Shown: positions 1 through 11,428 of the stretch, piece after piece | Layout of the letters: each line of letters begins with the position of its first letter | Numbering within the stretch: position 1 is the first letter of the stretch | Source: Cryptomeria japonica | Taxonomy: Eukaryota > Streptophyta > Pinopsida > Cupressales > Cupressaceae | Direction of reading: 5' to 3' | Assembly: GCF_030272615.1 (NCBI RefSeq) | Contig: NC_081407.1 | Span: forward strand, 434,342,730-434,406,729 | Length of the DNA: 64,000 bases | Program-made: the position numbers and the translations under genes | Notes under the pieces: generated by a model | Told to the model about the DNA's origin: nothing | Seen by the model: the letters and a program-made list of their open reading frames with translations, nothing else | The model's database searches: none

Positions 1-640
1 CGAGCCTGCCACTACAGTTGTTCACAATAGTTTCTAATATCTGTCACATTTTAATGTATTTCTTGAAATATTTTATGAATTGTGAATTGTAATACCACTA
101 TAGGGTTATCATTTGCATAGATTTCATATTATAGGATTGGTCAATTTATTGCTAGTCATTATACCATTATCATATAATCTATTTTGACATTGAACAAGCT
201 GTCACTAATGATAATTTTTTCTAAGTCAAGCTTAGAAATTTTTCAAGTGGATTTCATTTTGTTAATTAGGCTAGCTTGATTGACTATGTATTCTAGGTGG
301 ATTTTATCCATTTATCTTCTTGTATACATCATATATAGGGGCGTGACTAGAGCACTATATGCTCTCACATTTCCCACTATATTATTAGGGTGATTAGAAA
401 GCATGTAGGCATTACATATGCATTTATTAGTTGTAAGAAAATTATAAAGAAAAATTAGGACGAGTTATTATAGTGGTATCATAGATAGTAGTCTTGTTAG
501 CCTACTGGGAACCTAATAATTTATACAAATCTTCATTTGCATGCTTTGAGTTGATCAAATTTTTAATTGTAATAGAAAATTCAAATTTTTTTTGAGCCTT
601 AGTTTATTTAGCTTGTAAAATTGTGGCATTGGCCAATTTT
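1..640. other. AT-rich stretch without a recognised gene
   Basis: No coding region, RNA gene or paired repeat was recognised here. A short stretch around 355-405 (tatgctctcac, then a gap, then a run like ttagggtgattagaaagc) resembles 22311-22345 in the leader of gypsy element G, apart from a roughly 13-nt insertion. It may be a remnant of a related gypsy 5' region, but this is a weak hint. Confidence 0.4.
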
Positions 641-643
641 GGA

Positions 644-1310
644 ATGAGACTTTATAGAGCAAGGAATAAACTCGAGTAGTTTCCACAATCAAAAGATGTT
701 CTACTCAACAATGTAAAGGAAGCAAAAGTTTGTTTGGCCATGGTAAAATAATTATATGCCAATATTTTGAGATGGACAATGAATCCATCAATGATTACCT
801 TGGTTAAGCCCTAATTTATGAAACACTTTGATAAATATGCGAGGCTCGTAGTTACCATTTGCTTTAGTATACTTGTTAGATTAACATCTCCAAAAATCCC
901 ATGTAGAAACAACGCCATGAGGGAGACATTTAGTTGATTGTGGAAAGTTTTCAATATTTGGATGATATCAAAAGTCCTTGTGTTAAGAGGGTAACAATTT
1001 TGAAAAATGTCACTACAATCAATTTATGTTTTGTGATGTTAGATTCAAAATATGAAAGTCTCATTCTTAAAATGTTTCAACATTTCTTAGCTACTATTAG
1101 TATGAATCATGAAGAAAGTGTTGTGACCTTAATGCAAACAATTATACCTTTGGTTTAGATCGAAAGTTATGACATTCGTTAGACATTCTTATGATTTTTG
1201 TTGGCTAATGCGAGAAAGGATGAGCATAATTTTTCACTAATTACAGATGCTCTAGCTAAACATGTTGTCAAATAGTGTGGGAGTAAGTTGAAGCCATTCT
1301 TATTAGTTAA
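644..1310 (+). pseudogene. PDS5-like sister-chromatid cohesion protein, decayed fragment
   Basis: The translation in frame 2 up to about 930 and frame 1 afterwards matches the N-terminal HEAT-repeat part of plant PDS5 proteins, the cohesin regulators, as I remember them. Recognisable pieces in order are the opening helix (RARNKLE then SKDVLLNNVKEAKVCLAMV), a KHFDKYARLVVTICF block, an LTSPKIPC block, then FQYLDDI, RVTILKNVTTI, LILKMFQHFL and NARKDEHNFSLITDALAKHV, ending at KLKPFL. At least four in-frame stops and a one-base frameshift near 930 break it, so it cannot encode a product. The pieces lie next to each other without introns. That would fit a processed retrocopy, but introns could also be absent over this short part. 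It is the only host-derived gene trace in the window. The family call is inference from remembered motifs. Confidence 0.66.
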
Positions 1311-1699
1311 AATGATAATTGTATGAGATTAGAAATGGAAATCAATATGAAACATCAATGGGCAGCTACAAATCATAAGAAATATACTATTGTTATCAAT
1401 CTCAAAACAATTCGAGAAATACATGAATGCGATGCAATAAATCAAATGAAAATAATCAATTATACCTTCAAACATGCACCATTTCTATCTTCATTGTTCT
1501 TCTTCAGTTAAGTATTAGTAGTATGTTGCTCTCAGAATTATATCGTAGCACTACTTTGACATCATGATTGAACAAAATCTCAAAGATTGTGGTTGTCCAT
1601 TATTGATGATTGTAGATTGCCTTTAGAGATTTTTTATATTGATCAACAATGGAGATCTAATGAAAAATAGTGAAGATCAATGGATGAGATTTGATTTTG
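1311..1699. other. No gene seen between the PDS5-like fragment and the LINE 3' end
   Basis: The stretch is AT-rich. A 62-codon open frame at 1323-1511 has no recognisable motif. It might be a more decayed continuation of the PDS5-like copy, but I cannot support that. A target duplication for the LINE could not be identified. Confidence 0.4.
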
Positions 1700-1861
1700 A
1701 TTAAGGAAAAAGTAGGTTTTGAAGGGGCCCTGAAACCCTTTACAAGCAGAACTTAAACAACAAAGCTATGAGAAACAGAAAAGAACAGAAACCACAAAAA
1801 ACCAGCGAAAAACTGAAGAAAACCCCAAAAAGCCCCCAAAAGCCAGCAGGCCTTCCAGCAT

Positions 1862-2290
1862 TCAGATTTTTTCCAGGGCTTTAGCCAGGGTGTTGCTGAT
1901 ATCATACAACTCTTTGATGTTGTCTTTGAAGTTAGGGGGATCCTTTGCTGAAGCAGCCACAACTTTCTTGATACTGGCCCTGGTTCTCTTCACAGTATCG
2001 CCCACCGGATTAGCATCACCGCTTCCAGTCTGGATGGTCTCTTCCTCCAGGTCAAGATCCACGACCGGTTTAGGAGTGCAGGTATGATCAACAACCTTGG
2101 TGATGTCCTCCAGGTTTTTAATGACAGTAGAGAGGATACTTGGGATAACTCCCATCAGATTTTTCATCACTTATTTTCCCTCTTCCAATGATTTTACCTT
2201 ATTCTCCATTTCCTGCTTCCAATTGATCTGCTCTCTATTTTCATCCTCCCTGTTTTCATCCGTTTCAATACCTTTCTTATCCAGGTTTTT
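1862..2290 (-). pseudogene. C-terminal continuation of the LINE extra ORF
   Basis: After the stop at 2277 another frame reads DKKGIETDENREDENREQ and on to VKSLEEGK (about 2290-2168). A 102-codon frame at 2170-1862 follows (SILSTVIKNLEDITKVVDH, then an acidic stretch, then NIKELYDISNTLAKALEKI). The composition, charged with short amphipathic helices, matches the tail of the preceding ORF. The simplest reading is one ORF3 tail broken by one frameshift and one stop. A separate small protein is possible but less likely. Confidence 0.42.
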
Positions 2291-3593
2291 TCAGGGTCTC
2301 GTAGGTCCATCTATCGAAATCCATTATGGCCTCAGAGAGCTTCTTGAGGTTATCCAGGATAAGCCCTTTACTAGCACTTTCCTTGTCCTCGCTATCCCTA
2401 TCGTCAGTCGGGTCCTTCTCAGAGTCTTTGTTCATTTCCTTCTCAGAATTCACTCCGGTTTCCTCGTTATCCTTGGGTTCCGCTTCTTCCATCAGATGGC
2501 TGTTGTCCTTACCAGGGTATTCACTGAGGGTAGGGCTTTCTTGACCAGGCTCATTATTGCCGCTTTCTTCCTCGTTACCTAGCTCCTTGTCTTTCCAGCT
2601 ATCTTCACCGTTGGAGTTGTTCATCTCCATTCCGTTGCTTTCCTTAACAATGTCCTCTGTTTCCAACCCAGGGACGCTTTTCCTTTTTTTGCTAGAGGAC
2701 GCCTTCTCCTTGCTAGTTTCTCCCTCTTCCATCTTTCTCTTGCCCAGAGAGGCAGAAATCCTCTTATTTTCTAGCAGGGCGAGGGTTTTGCAATGCTCAT
2801 AGATGAGAAATAGAAGCCTGTAGTGGAGAATTGGGCTGGAAGGGTTAGTCCTGTGTTTGTTGAGGGACCTGGAGAGGGACCGAAAGAGGTAGTAGGGCAG
2901 GGACACCTTTTTGTCGTGTCTGAAATGATTTAAGAGCACGAAGTGGTAGATGTGGGCCCTGGAAAAATGACCTTCAACCGTGATGTACTCCATAATTGTG
3001 TTCAGAACCTTGCCCCACAACTTCTTGATGTTTGCAGCTTCGTAGTAGCCCCCAGTAGCCTTGCCAATTTTAGCTCTCTCTTTCTCTTTTCGTGGGAATA
3101 GGTTAACCACGTTGTTGGAGACCTTAAGGTCTCGAGAGAAATTAAGCCTAGAGTGGGGCATTTTGGTCATAGTGGAAATGAGCCCAACGTCTAGCTTAAA
3201 CTTAACTCTATAAAGTTTAAAAGAGCCATTAGACCAGTTTTTGAAAATCTTGGAAACGGCTAAGTTAACCCTACCTTTGTCATAGTCCTCAAGTTTCTCC
3301 ATGAAGTTGGTAAGAGAGCCCTTCTCCAATTTTGCCTAGACTTTTGGCATCGCTTTCCAGGTCAACGTATTGTCTGGTTCTTCCCGCCTTAGGTCTCCTC
3401 CCATCTTCGGATATGGGTTGTCTGCTCTGTTTCTCTGCAAGTTATCACCTTCTTTTCCGATGTTGCTCAAGTTTTTGAACTGGGTAACCCACAAAGCGTG
3501 CGACACTTTATTAGAGATAATAGAAGATCTACTGCGGTGCCAAGTAATGATGGCCTTTCCAGCAAGGCATAAATGATGCTTTTTACTTGTCAT
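2277..3593 (-). pseudogene. Extra ORF downstream of LINE RNase H (ORF3-like)
   Basis: The frame is about 438 codons with one stop at 3336. Its ATG overlaps the pol stop by 11 nt (ATGACAAGTAA at 3593-3583), which suggests termination-reinitiation coupling. The N-terminal 200 residues after the stop are globular and basic. They include LWGKVLNTIMEYITVEGHF, then IYHFVLLNHFRHDKKVSLPYYLF and LHYRLLFLIYEHC split over helices. This resembles the putative plant transposon/gag-like domain proteins common in plants. From residue about 200 there is a Lys-rich patch (GKRKMEEGETSKEKASSSKKRK) and then a long acidic Ser/Asn/Glu-rich tail. The frame probably continues past 2277 after a frameshift. Canonical plant L1 elements end after RNase H, so a third ORF is unusual. 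Function is unknown; nucleic-acid or chaperone-like binding would be a guess. Confidence 0.6.
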
Positions 3594-6500
3594 GATTAAA
3601 TTGTCCTTCTCTCCCCGTATAACGGTCCTTTCTAATGAACTCTTTGATAATTAAATTGAGATCCTCCTCGTGCCAAATCATTTGGGAGTCAGAGTTAACT
3701 CCAATATTCACTAAGCAATCCACCATGTTGTTTTGTTCTCTTAAGGCATGTTGAATAATGATTTCTTTGAAACTGGCAATGATCTCCCTAGCTTTCATGA
3801 TGATATTTTCAATAGACCAGGAAGGCTCCGATTCCCCCTTTAAGCACTTTATGATATTGAGTGAATCTCCCTCAAGCCATATTTTATCATAATTTAGATT
3901 TTTGGCTATAATTAAGGTATTGAAGGCTGTAGAGGCTTCAACAAAATGGCTAGTTTGATTCCCTAAAGGACCAGTTACCGCCTTAAGACAACTTCCAACA
4001 AAATTCCCGACAATGCCCCCATATCCAGCTTTACTTGGATTCCCTTTAGAGGCCCCATCAAAGTTAGCCTTAATCCATCCCTGTGGGGGAAAACACCAGA
4101 CTAGACCTTCTCTCCCAGTCTCCTTGCTAGTAGTAGTGGTAGAAAGGTTCCACTTGTCTTTAAAATCATCTTTAGCAGCAGGTCCCTGATCAGTGCAGTA
4201 GAGGCTTTCAAAGATACTCCTAAAGATTTTATCTGCAACCACTGCAGGAAAAGCCCTTTTATCCCTAAAAACCATGTTGTTGCGCTCTTTCTAGATATTC
4301 CGGATAACAATCGACAGAGTAAGTTTCCAGGTTTCCACACTTTTAGCATTAGAATTAGGGCAATGCCATTGAAGCCAGGTGTCACCAAGAGAGTTCGGGA
4401 AGACCCAACTCAGGTTCCACCTGGAAAGGATGATTTTCTAGATATCCTGGCTAAAAGTGCATTGATTGAGAATATGGCAAGCTGTCTCTTCTTCCCTGCA
4501 GCAAAGAGAACACTTGTTAGGAAAAATAATAACCCTTTTGTGAAGATTGTCGAGGGTTAATACCTTATTTTGGATGAAAATCCAGAAGAAGATATTGACC
4601 TTAGGAACTAACTTCTTGTTCCAGACTTTAGCCTAGATGGGAGTTTCTTCCACCGGGACATTGTGAATAACAACAACAAAGGAAACAGAGTATTTCCCAT
4701 CCAGAGTTTCCCTCCATATCAATCCATCATCTTTGTTGTCTCTAGGGATTTTGGTAGAGAGAGCAGTTTGAAGTAACTTGAGTCCCGGACACTGCTGGCT
4801 AAAGTCAATCCATTTTCCATTTCTCTAGTAATCTCTTACCATTTCTCCATACCTGCTTTTGAATCGGTCTTTCCAATCTTTAAGGATTGGGATTTCCTCC
4901 AGAGGTTTATCCAGGATCCATCCATCTTCCCAAAATCTTATTCTCCTCCCATCTCCAAGGTTCCAAGTTCTGCCAACAGCAGCCCAGCTTTTAGCTGATT
5001 GCACAGCATTCCATATGGCGGATCCTTCAACATTAAAAGAGTTGTCAAAGAATTCTTCCTCAGAAGGTTGCATATAGAGATATTTATTTTTCCGGATAGA
5101 GTTCCATTCTCTTTCCTCCCCTTTGAATCTCCATATTTGTTTGGCTAATAAATCTTTATTCATAGAACCAATGTTCCTTAAGCCCAGCCCACCAGAGGCC
5201 TTTGGGGAGCAAATTTTATTCCAGGCAATAAGGGGAATTCTGTTTTTAGCTTCCACTCCTGACCAAAGGAACTTTTTTTGGATTTTTTCAATGGCTTCCG
5301 CAAACTTTGAGGGGATTTTGAACAAGCTAAGAGCATACATAGGAAAATTTTGGAGAGTGGCTTTGAGCAGAGTGATTTTTCCTGCTTGACTTAGGACAAC
5401 CCCTTTCCAGCCAACAAGTTTCAAGTTAATTCTGTCAATTAGCTTGTTCCAGAAGGAATCCTCAAGCTTGAGACACAAAGGAAGCCCCAAATAGGTAGAG
5501 GGAAACTCAAAGATGTTGCAGCCAAGAATCCTGCCAATCCTTATTTGCGTTTGAACTGGGGTATTGATGAAAAACAAAGATCTTTTATCCCAGTTGATTT
5601 TTTGGCCAGAGGCAGATTCATAGGTATTCAAAATAATCTTCATATTTTTAGCTTCCATGATGGTGGCTTCCCCCATGGTGATAGAGTCATCAACGAATTG
5701 TTCATGAGAGCAGACAACATTGGAAGAAGAAGGTTTCAGGCCCTTAAGATTTCCATCTTCCACATTTTTAAGGATGAATCTTCCCAGGCATTCAACAAGA
5801 ATAGTGAACAGGATAGGGGATATGGGGTCCCCTTGTCCGAGACCTCTAGAGCTTTTAAAGAAACTGGACGGGGAGCCATTGACAATAACAACAGAGGAGG
5901 AAGTTTCCATAAGTTGAGAGCAGAGTTGAATAACTTTGTCACCAAAACCAAACGCTTTCATGATCCTAAGGAGAAACTGCCAGTTCACTCTATCAAAAGC
6001 TTTAGCCATGTCTAACTTTAAGAAGAATCCCTGGTTATTCACCACTTTCAGGGAGTGGATGTTTTCATGAAGGGAAATGATGGAGTCCAAAATCTGTCTT
6101 TCGAGGACAAAGCCATTGTGTTGGACAGATATAATCCTTGGTAGAATTTCCAATAACTTGGAAGTCAGAACCTTAGATAAGATCTTGTAGACAGAGTTAC
6201 ACAAGCTGATGGGTCTAAACTTGTTAAGAGAATCAGCTCCGGGGATCTTTGGGATTAGGACAATGAAGGTAGCGTTCAGTTCCTTTAGGAGTCTTCTATA
6301 GCCAAAGAATTCCTTAACACCATTGCATATGTCAGCCTCCACTATGTGCCATAAATTTTGGAAGAAAAACATGGGGAAGCCGTCCAGACCAGGGGATTTA
6401 TCACCCTGAAAGGAGAACACCACCTTTTTGATTTCCAGATTAGAGGGAATACGGGATAAAAGGTGGTTTTCAGCTTCCGACAGGATAGGAGGGATAGCTT

Positions 6501-6807
6501 GTAAAAGGGTGTTTTGCTTGCTGAAATCCAGGATATCCACATCACCCATTAGGGTACTGAAATGCTCGAGAGCTTCCTTCCTAGTGTCACAGTCCTCTAT
6601 TAAGATGCCTTTATCACAATTTAGTCTGGATATTCTGTTGGTTGCCCTATGCTTAAGAGCAGTTAAGTGAAAGAAGTGGGTATTTTTATCGCCTTCCTTC
6701 AGAAACAAAGCTCTAGATCTTTGTCTCCAGAAAGTCTCTTCATTAGAAATGATGGAGTGGATGAGATTTGTTAAAATGCTATGATTAGAAGATAACTGAT
6801 TACACAA
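3583..6807 (-). pseudogene. LINE pol: reverse transcriptase, zf-RVT and RNase H
   Basis: This is a single reading frame of about 1075 codons broken by stops at 4825, near 4635 and near 4290. It begins downstream of the lost endonuclease. Reverse transcriptase motifs are visible: RPISLCNSVYKILSKVL, the catalytic-Asp block KLDMAKAFDRVNW, RGLGQGDPISPILF, and the active-site box FVDD (usually FADD in plant L1). After the RT come the conserved GGLGLRNI block and a zf-RVT motif (CSLCCREEETACHILNQC). RNase H follows, with DGASKGNP, EAST, EGDSLN and a distal Asp in NNMVDCL, so all four acidic positions are present. The stop at 3583 overlaps the start of the next ORF. The stops make the copy inactive. 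Confidence 0.9.
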
Positions 6808-6815
6808 TCGAGATA

Positions 6816-6970
6816 GACATAATGGATTGATCAGTTAAAGTTAGAGTGAGTGAGAGTAGAGGGGTGAAAGTAAAGATATAATTAGCATTAAAAAATAAAT
6901 AAATATTTAATTTTGAACACAAGAGGATAAAATAAATAAAATAAAGATTTAATTTATTTTAAGAGGAGTG
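6816..6970. other. AT-rich flank of element B
   Basis: The stretch has runs such as taaataaatatttaatttt and aaataaataaaataaagatttaattt. Its composition matches the AT-rich tract that resumes at 48415 on the far side of element B, so B probably inserted into that repeat. No gene. Confidence 0.5.
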
Positions 6971-6975
6971 ATTAT

Positions 6976-8005
6976 TGTGGATAGGATACAATATGTTGTC
7001 ATTGATGTCAATTGAGAGACTATTGTGCACATTTATTCTTAGCAAAGTTAGCAGAAATCATACCACGATAATATATTAAGATGAGGATTAAAATCATTCA
7101 AATGAGGATGTTACTCAGAGTTTTAGTTGTTTTGGAGTTTGTTGGTTATGGTCCCAAGGTGCTAAGTTGCTACAGTGGACTGAAATGCTCTGTTTCTCAT
7201 TTGTGCAAGTGACTTGATGTTGGTGAAAGCTTAAAACAGTGTGGAATGGTAAAAGGAAACACTAGATATGTTTAGCAGGTCATATAAAACTCACATCGTG
7301 ATCTGCATGGTTCCCCTGATACCAAAAATAATTTGATTGTAATGATATGTTCTTAAAGGGTTGACTTAGCTTGACAGTTGGGTTTTCAGATTATGAATGG
7401 ATCTTACACTAAGAATTATGATCTATGTCGACATGATAAAATGGTTTCGGGGTAAGATAAGCCCTTTGCTTGGCTGTCGTGACCTATTTTCCTTGGTTCA
7501 TATGTTTTGGAGCTAACTTATGTGGTATCAAATGTTTCGTCCAAAAATTTCCTTGCTACAGACTAAGTTGATAGTTTCATATGTTATGGAGGATATGTGT
7601 GTGTTTGTGTGCAGATGTTGAAGCCAAAAACTAGAAGCAGTTAATAGTGCAAGAAAGGAATTATTGTTGACTAATTAGTGGATTAAGTCATCAATCACAA
7701 TCAATTCCCTTTTTCAAATTTTAATCTCCAGGGAGGTGTTGTTTCCTTGGGTTGAATGCCTAAATCAATGTTGTAATCTTGTTTCTATTATTTATGCTGG
7801 ATATGAACACTAGATCCAAGAAGCTATTCTCACTATTGTTTTTTTCTTATGGAGTTTTCCACATAAATCTAGTGTTATGGTTATGTGTTTTGGCTTCTCT
7901 CATTCCTCATTGTTTGAACATAGATGTTGAATGAATGATTAATTAAAAGAAATAATTTTATTAAGACTAATTCACCCCCCTCTTAGTCTTTGAGTGTGTT
8001 TAACA
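6976..8005 (+). repeat. Element B 5' LTR
   Basis: It starts TGTGGATAGG and ends GTGTGTTTAACA. It pairs with 47347-48409; relative to that copy it lost three bases near the start. Long shared blocks include the region of gatgaggattaaaatcattc and the 3' block gattcaccccc..tctcaa/ttag, a C-rich motif seen near the 3' ends of several copia LTRs here. By eye the pair is clearly more diverged than the LTRs of G. Confidence 0.88.
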
Positions 8006-8020
8006 ATTAGTATCAACGCC
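8006..8020 (+). other. Element B primer-binding site (tRNA-iMet type, decayed)
   Basis: The sequence attagtatcaacgcc directly follows the LTR. It differs at a few positions from the initiator-Met primer site TGGTATCAGAGCC, which is intact in element D. Confidence 0.65.
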
Positions 8021-8071
8021 AGGTTCCTTTGAAAAATCCTTACAATTAAGGTAGATATCAAAGTAGAACAC

Positions 8072-8700
8072 ATGGGGTCTAAAGAACCGCCCAACCCTCC
8101 AAAAAATGATAGTGACATGATGGACTTCAATGAAGAAGATTGTGAGGTTGACATAGAAGGAGATATCTTATTTGCACTAGAAGATTTAGATATAGCAAAC
8201 AAAGAAAATAAAGAGATTAAGATCAAACTCAAAGTGTTAGAAGAAATAGTTACCAATTTGAAAGTTTAAGTTCATAGAGGAAAGATAATTAAGGATTGCC
8301 TGGATACTAAACTCCATTAAAAATCTGTTGAATGTTCAAAGCTCGAGGAATAAATTGTTGCTCTCAATAAAGAATTGGAAAAAGCAAAAGATCAAATAGA
8401 AAAAAGCCTAAAACTCAATATTGACACCAACATCCTTGATGAGATACTCGGTAGTCAAAAATAAAAAAAAGGGACAAAGGTGGTCTTGGATTTGAAACAG
8501 GTCAAAGTTCTAAGTTAGATATTCTAAAGGAAATCCTGAAACAATGAAGGATGAAGTTTGTGTTGAAGACTTTAAAAACACTAAAGATAACAAGCAGAAA
8601 CTAGATAATAGAAAAATTAAGGTCAACGGTCAGAAGAAAGGTTTCAAGAGATCCCTCCCTAAGCAAGATACAAATGTGTTGGTTGAAAATTTTACAAACT
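8072..8700 (+). pseudogene. Element B ORF1, 5' part: coiled-coil gag-like
   Basis: The open frame starts at 8072 with a short acidic N-terminus, then FALEDLDIANKENKEIKIK, a coiled coil. After stops and a frameshift it continues with NKELEKAKDQIEKSLK, LDEILGSQK and, in another frame, GGLGFETGQSS. The pair LDE-L-SQ plus GLGFE-G-SS also occurs in element D (ALEDLD, LDEMLESQR, GLGFEKGESS). As I recall, it lies just before the zinc knuckles in gag of SIRE/Maximus-like copia elements. The frame is cut at 8700 by element C and resumes at about 42990 with zinc-knuckle remnants. Not functional. Confidence 0.6.
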
Positions 8701-9650
8701 TGTGAGGTTTACAAAATTGTGGTTTCAACCACAGTGTGTGAGATTAAATCTCTCCTAATTAGAAGGGAAGGCTCCCCCATTTCTTCTCACTCTAACTTTC
8801 TTTAAACAAAACTATAATTACTAAGCCTATTCTAATCTTGGGTTTTACACCATCTCATTCTCTTTCTTCAAAATGGATGTTTATCCTTTTCTCTCTTTTC
8901 AGAAAAAATATTACAGTTTAGAGCAATAATGATTTAAATGACTTCCAAGTCACTAAGAAATAATTTAGGAGCACACAAATATATATATAATTTACAAGTA
9001 AAGAAGCAAAGTTTCTATGAAATCACAAAGTCTTTCGTTGCTTCCTGAGATGAGAAAATAATTATGAAGCTCAAAGTCTTTAAAATGCTATTTTTCATAC
9101 AAATTTACAAACTAAAACTTAATTTTCTATACTTACTTCGAGATATCAAAATAAAGCTCAAAGTCCTTATGATGTTATCTTCCAACAAGTTCTATTCTAC
9201 CAAACCGCTTTATGATGTTATATCAAAATAAATCTCAAAGTCTTTATGATGTTATATTCCTACAAACCCCTTTTACTCAATCAATTCAATTACCATAACA
9301 AGAATGACATAAGAACACTGTCACCATTGAACACAATGAACTCAACACAAATTTTGAGTGCCAAATATGCTTTATTTATTGATGGAATCAACAAAATCAC
9401 AAATGAACTCAAAGTTTCACTTTGATTTTACTTCGGCAGAGTCTATTTGCATATATATAAAAGATCAAAATTACAATGAACACCCTTATATATATATATA
9501 TATATATATAGGAGAGGGGCAGTGAGGAAAATTAGGAAAAACTCAACTAACTATGACTAAGTGAAAAGTAGAGTTCGATTTTATTTAGGACTTGTGCACT
9601 CCTACATGTAAAATTGTATATGCAAAATGACACTTGAAGTGTCGATTACC
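8701..9650 (-). repeat. Left terminal region of element C with internal direct repeats
   Basis: The presumed 3' LTR or 3' untranslated end of element C holds no gene. Between about 9030 and 9275 a unit like caaaataaagctcaaagtc followed by yttatgatgttat recurs three times with drift. A (TA)n run lies at 9485-9511. No partner LTR was found at the other end of C, so calling it an LTR is tentative. Confidence 0.4.
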
Positions 9651-9669
9651 AACTACAAAAGCGCACCTA

Positions 9670-10411
9670 CAACAAGAAAGCATGAAAAAATGACCGTGTT
9701 TGAATCTTCATGTTGACGATCATCATCTCCAACTTTCTTCAACAATTCTTCAAACTTCTAGAGAGCTATTTGTACTTTTGAGTCTTCTAGTTCATCAACA
9801 TGACCTACGATGAATTGAGATTGTGTGATTGAGTCCATCAAGTTGGAGTAGTTTTCTTTATATTTCTTCAAGATAGATCCCAAACTATCCAAGATAACTT
9901 GTATATCTATCAATTTGTTAACTAATGAGAGGGTGAAATGCACTCTCTCAACTTCGACCTAAACAAGCAAGTTGAATTCTTGTATGGCCAAATCCAAGTG
10001 TAGTAATTTGTGATCCTTATCAAGTAAATAGCGAGGAAGCTCATCAATCTTGTTGATGATCCTTTTGACTATCTTCTCACCCAAACCCTTTGCCTCTTAT
10101 AGGTCTTCAATGAGTTGCTCTAAAACTTCCATATGATATTTTAGCAACTCCTTGTACTGAATATACATTTTCCTAGAAGGAATCACATCATTGCCAACCA
10201 AGACATCTAGAGAGAAATTAATGAGCTTTGTCTAGGCATCAAAATTCTTTTCATGTGTAGTCATTGTCTCCAAGAAGACTTTTAGTGTTGCATTCAATTC
10301 AGACTAAACACTCTCCACATTGTTAATCAACTTAGAAGTAGAACTCAAAAGGTGGGTTCCTTGATTAAGCATCTTGTCCATCCACTCACTTGCTACTCTA
10401 CCTGGTGAGGT
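9670..10411 (-). pseudogene. Element C ORF, C-terminal part
   Basis: This continues the ORF split by element A: GRVASEWMDKMLNQGTHLL, then about 240 codons of charged helical sequence such as NKIDELPRYLLDKDHKLLHL and SLGSILKKYKENYSNLMDS, to about 9670, with several stops. Coiled coil is likely. No catalytic motif and no known domain was recognised. Confidence 0.5.
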
Positions 10412-11413
10412 TGTTGAATATCCGGGGAAGAGGGGGGTTGGGGCGAGTCAGTTGATAACTTGAATCGATTTCTCTTATCATTTTTCACATCTAGAGTAAC
10501 CAATAGAATTAATTAAGATAGATATAGCATGAAAACATAAACATACAACATATCACACAATGAACACTAGATATGACGTGGAAAACCCAAGGGAAAAACA
10601 TAGAGAATGTTAGTTCTCAATATAAAACACCGGTTAAGTTGACACCAATTAAGGTGATTTTTACAAAGGGTGGCTCACTTCCAGAATGCTCACTACAAGT
10701 GGGCTCACTGCCAAGAAAAAGGCTCCCTACCGAAGAAAGAAAGAATCCATCACTGCATCACAATCTGCAAAATCGGGCTGCTTTCGGTGCCTCAACACCA
10801 ACACACTTTCAAAAAAAATTAACAATTAGATTCTTCTTTATCAATCTCGCATATCTTCAATAACAATGTTGCACTTTTTCATACTAACTTATCTAGATCA
10901 TTCTCATTTATATACTATCTTCTGTGAAGCATAATCTTCCAAGTCGACCAAGACAGGGATCTAAAATAGGTCAACAATAAAAATTCTGGTGGTGGGAAGG
11001 AATGAGAAGTAGACTATACCACAAGGCATATCAATGGTCCGATCAACACATTACAACCATTACAAATTTTGGACCCAAATCAGGACTCGCATGCTATACC
11101 AAAGCCGCTACATATCCTCAAATTCTAGACAAGTAATATGGACCCAAAAATCATTGCCCAAAACACCAAAAATAAGAATGGAATCAAGATATACATGAAT
11201 GCAATCGATCAACACCATATCCAATAGAAAAAAATATCTGAATCACCATCAACTCAACCAATCCATACTAAAACAAATCTTCAAGAGCACCAAAGATTTT
11301 GGGAACACATCTTCCAGATCACGAACACCAAGAACACATGTTGACACTAATGACAACCATTATGTTGAAATCAATGAAAACTAATCTTAATCATCAACAT
11401 CACATTTGCAACA
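10412..11413 (-). repeat. Element A 3' LTR
   Basis: In minus orientation it starts TGTTGCAAATG (at 11413) and ends ATATTCAACA (at 10412). It pairs with 37872-38847 and shares blocks such as the gatatgacgtggaaaaccca region. A TATATAAA box lies on the minus strand near 10906-10913; the other LTR has lost it (catagatata). Confidence 0.9.
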
Positions 11414-11428
11414 ATCTCCCCCTTTGTC
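11414..11428 (-). other. Element A polypurine tract
   Basis: On the minus strand the tract GACAAAGGGGGAGAT abuts the 3' LTR start TGTTG. A second copy of the same motif (TGATGTCAAAGGGGGAGAG) lies at about 11519-11540. Second-strand synthesis would start at such a tract. Confidence 0.85.

Larger units (their letters stand above)
1700..6815 (-). mobile_element. 5'-truncated L1-type LINE (LINE-1)
   Basis: On the minus strand the order is reverse transcriptase, zinc-finger region, RNase H, an extra ORF, then a 3' end near 1700-1740. The 3' end has the TGTAAAGGGTTTCAGGGCCCC type of sequence and a TTAATCAAAATC tail typical of plant LINE 3' ends. The apurinic-type endonuclease domain and ORF1 expected upstream of the reverse transcriptase are missing, so the copy is 5'-truncated near 6815, as is common for target-primed insertions. 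No clear target duplication or long poly(A) was found. Decay is moderate: three stops interrupt the pol frame over about 1075 codons. Confidence 0.85.

Noticed and set aside
4363-6670. Plus-strand open frames across the LINE
   Set aside because: They are antisense shadows of the minus-strand pol frame and carry no motif of their own.
6976-8005. Initial reading as a solo LTR next to the LINE
   Set aside because: A primer site and ORF1 follow it, and the partner LTR with the same ATTAT duplication lies 40 kb away.
9485-9511. TATATATA run as a promoter
   Set aside because: It is a (TA)n microsatellite without other promoter context.
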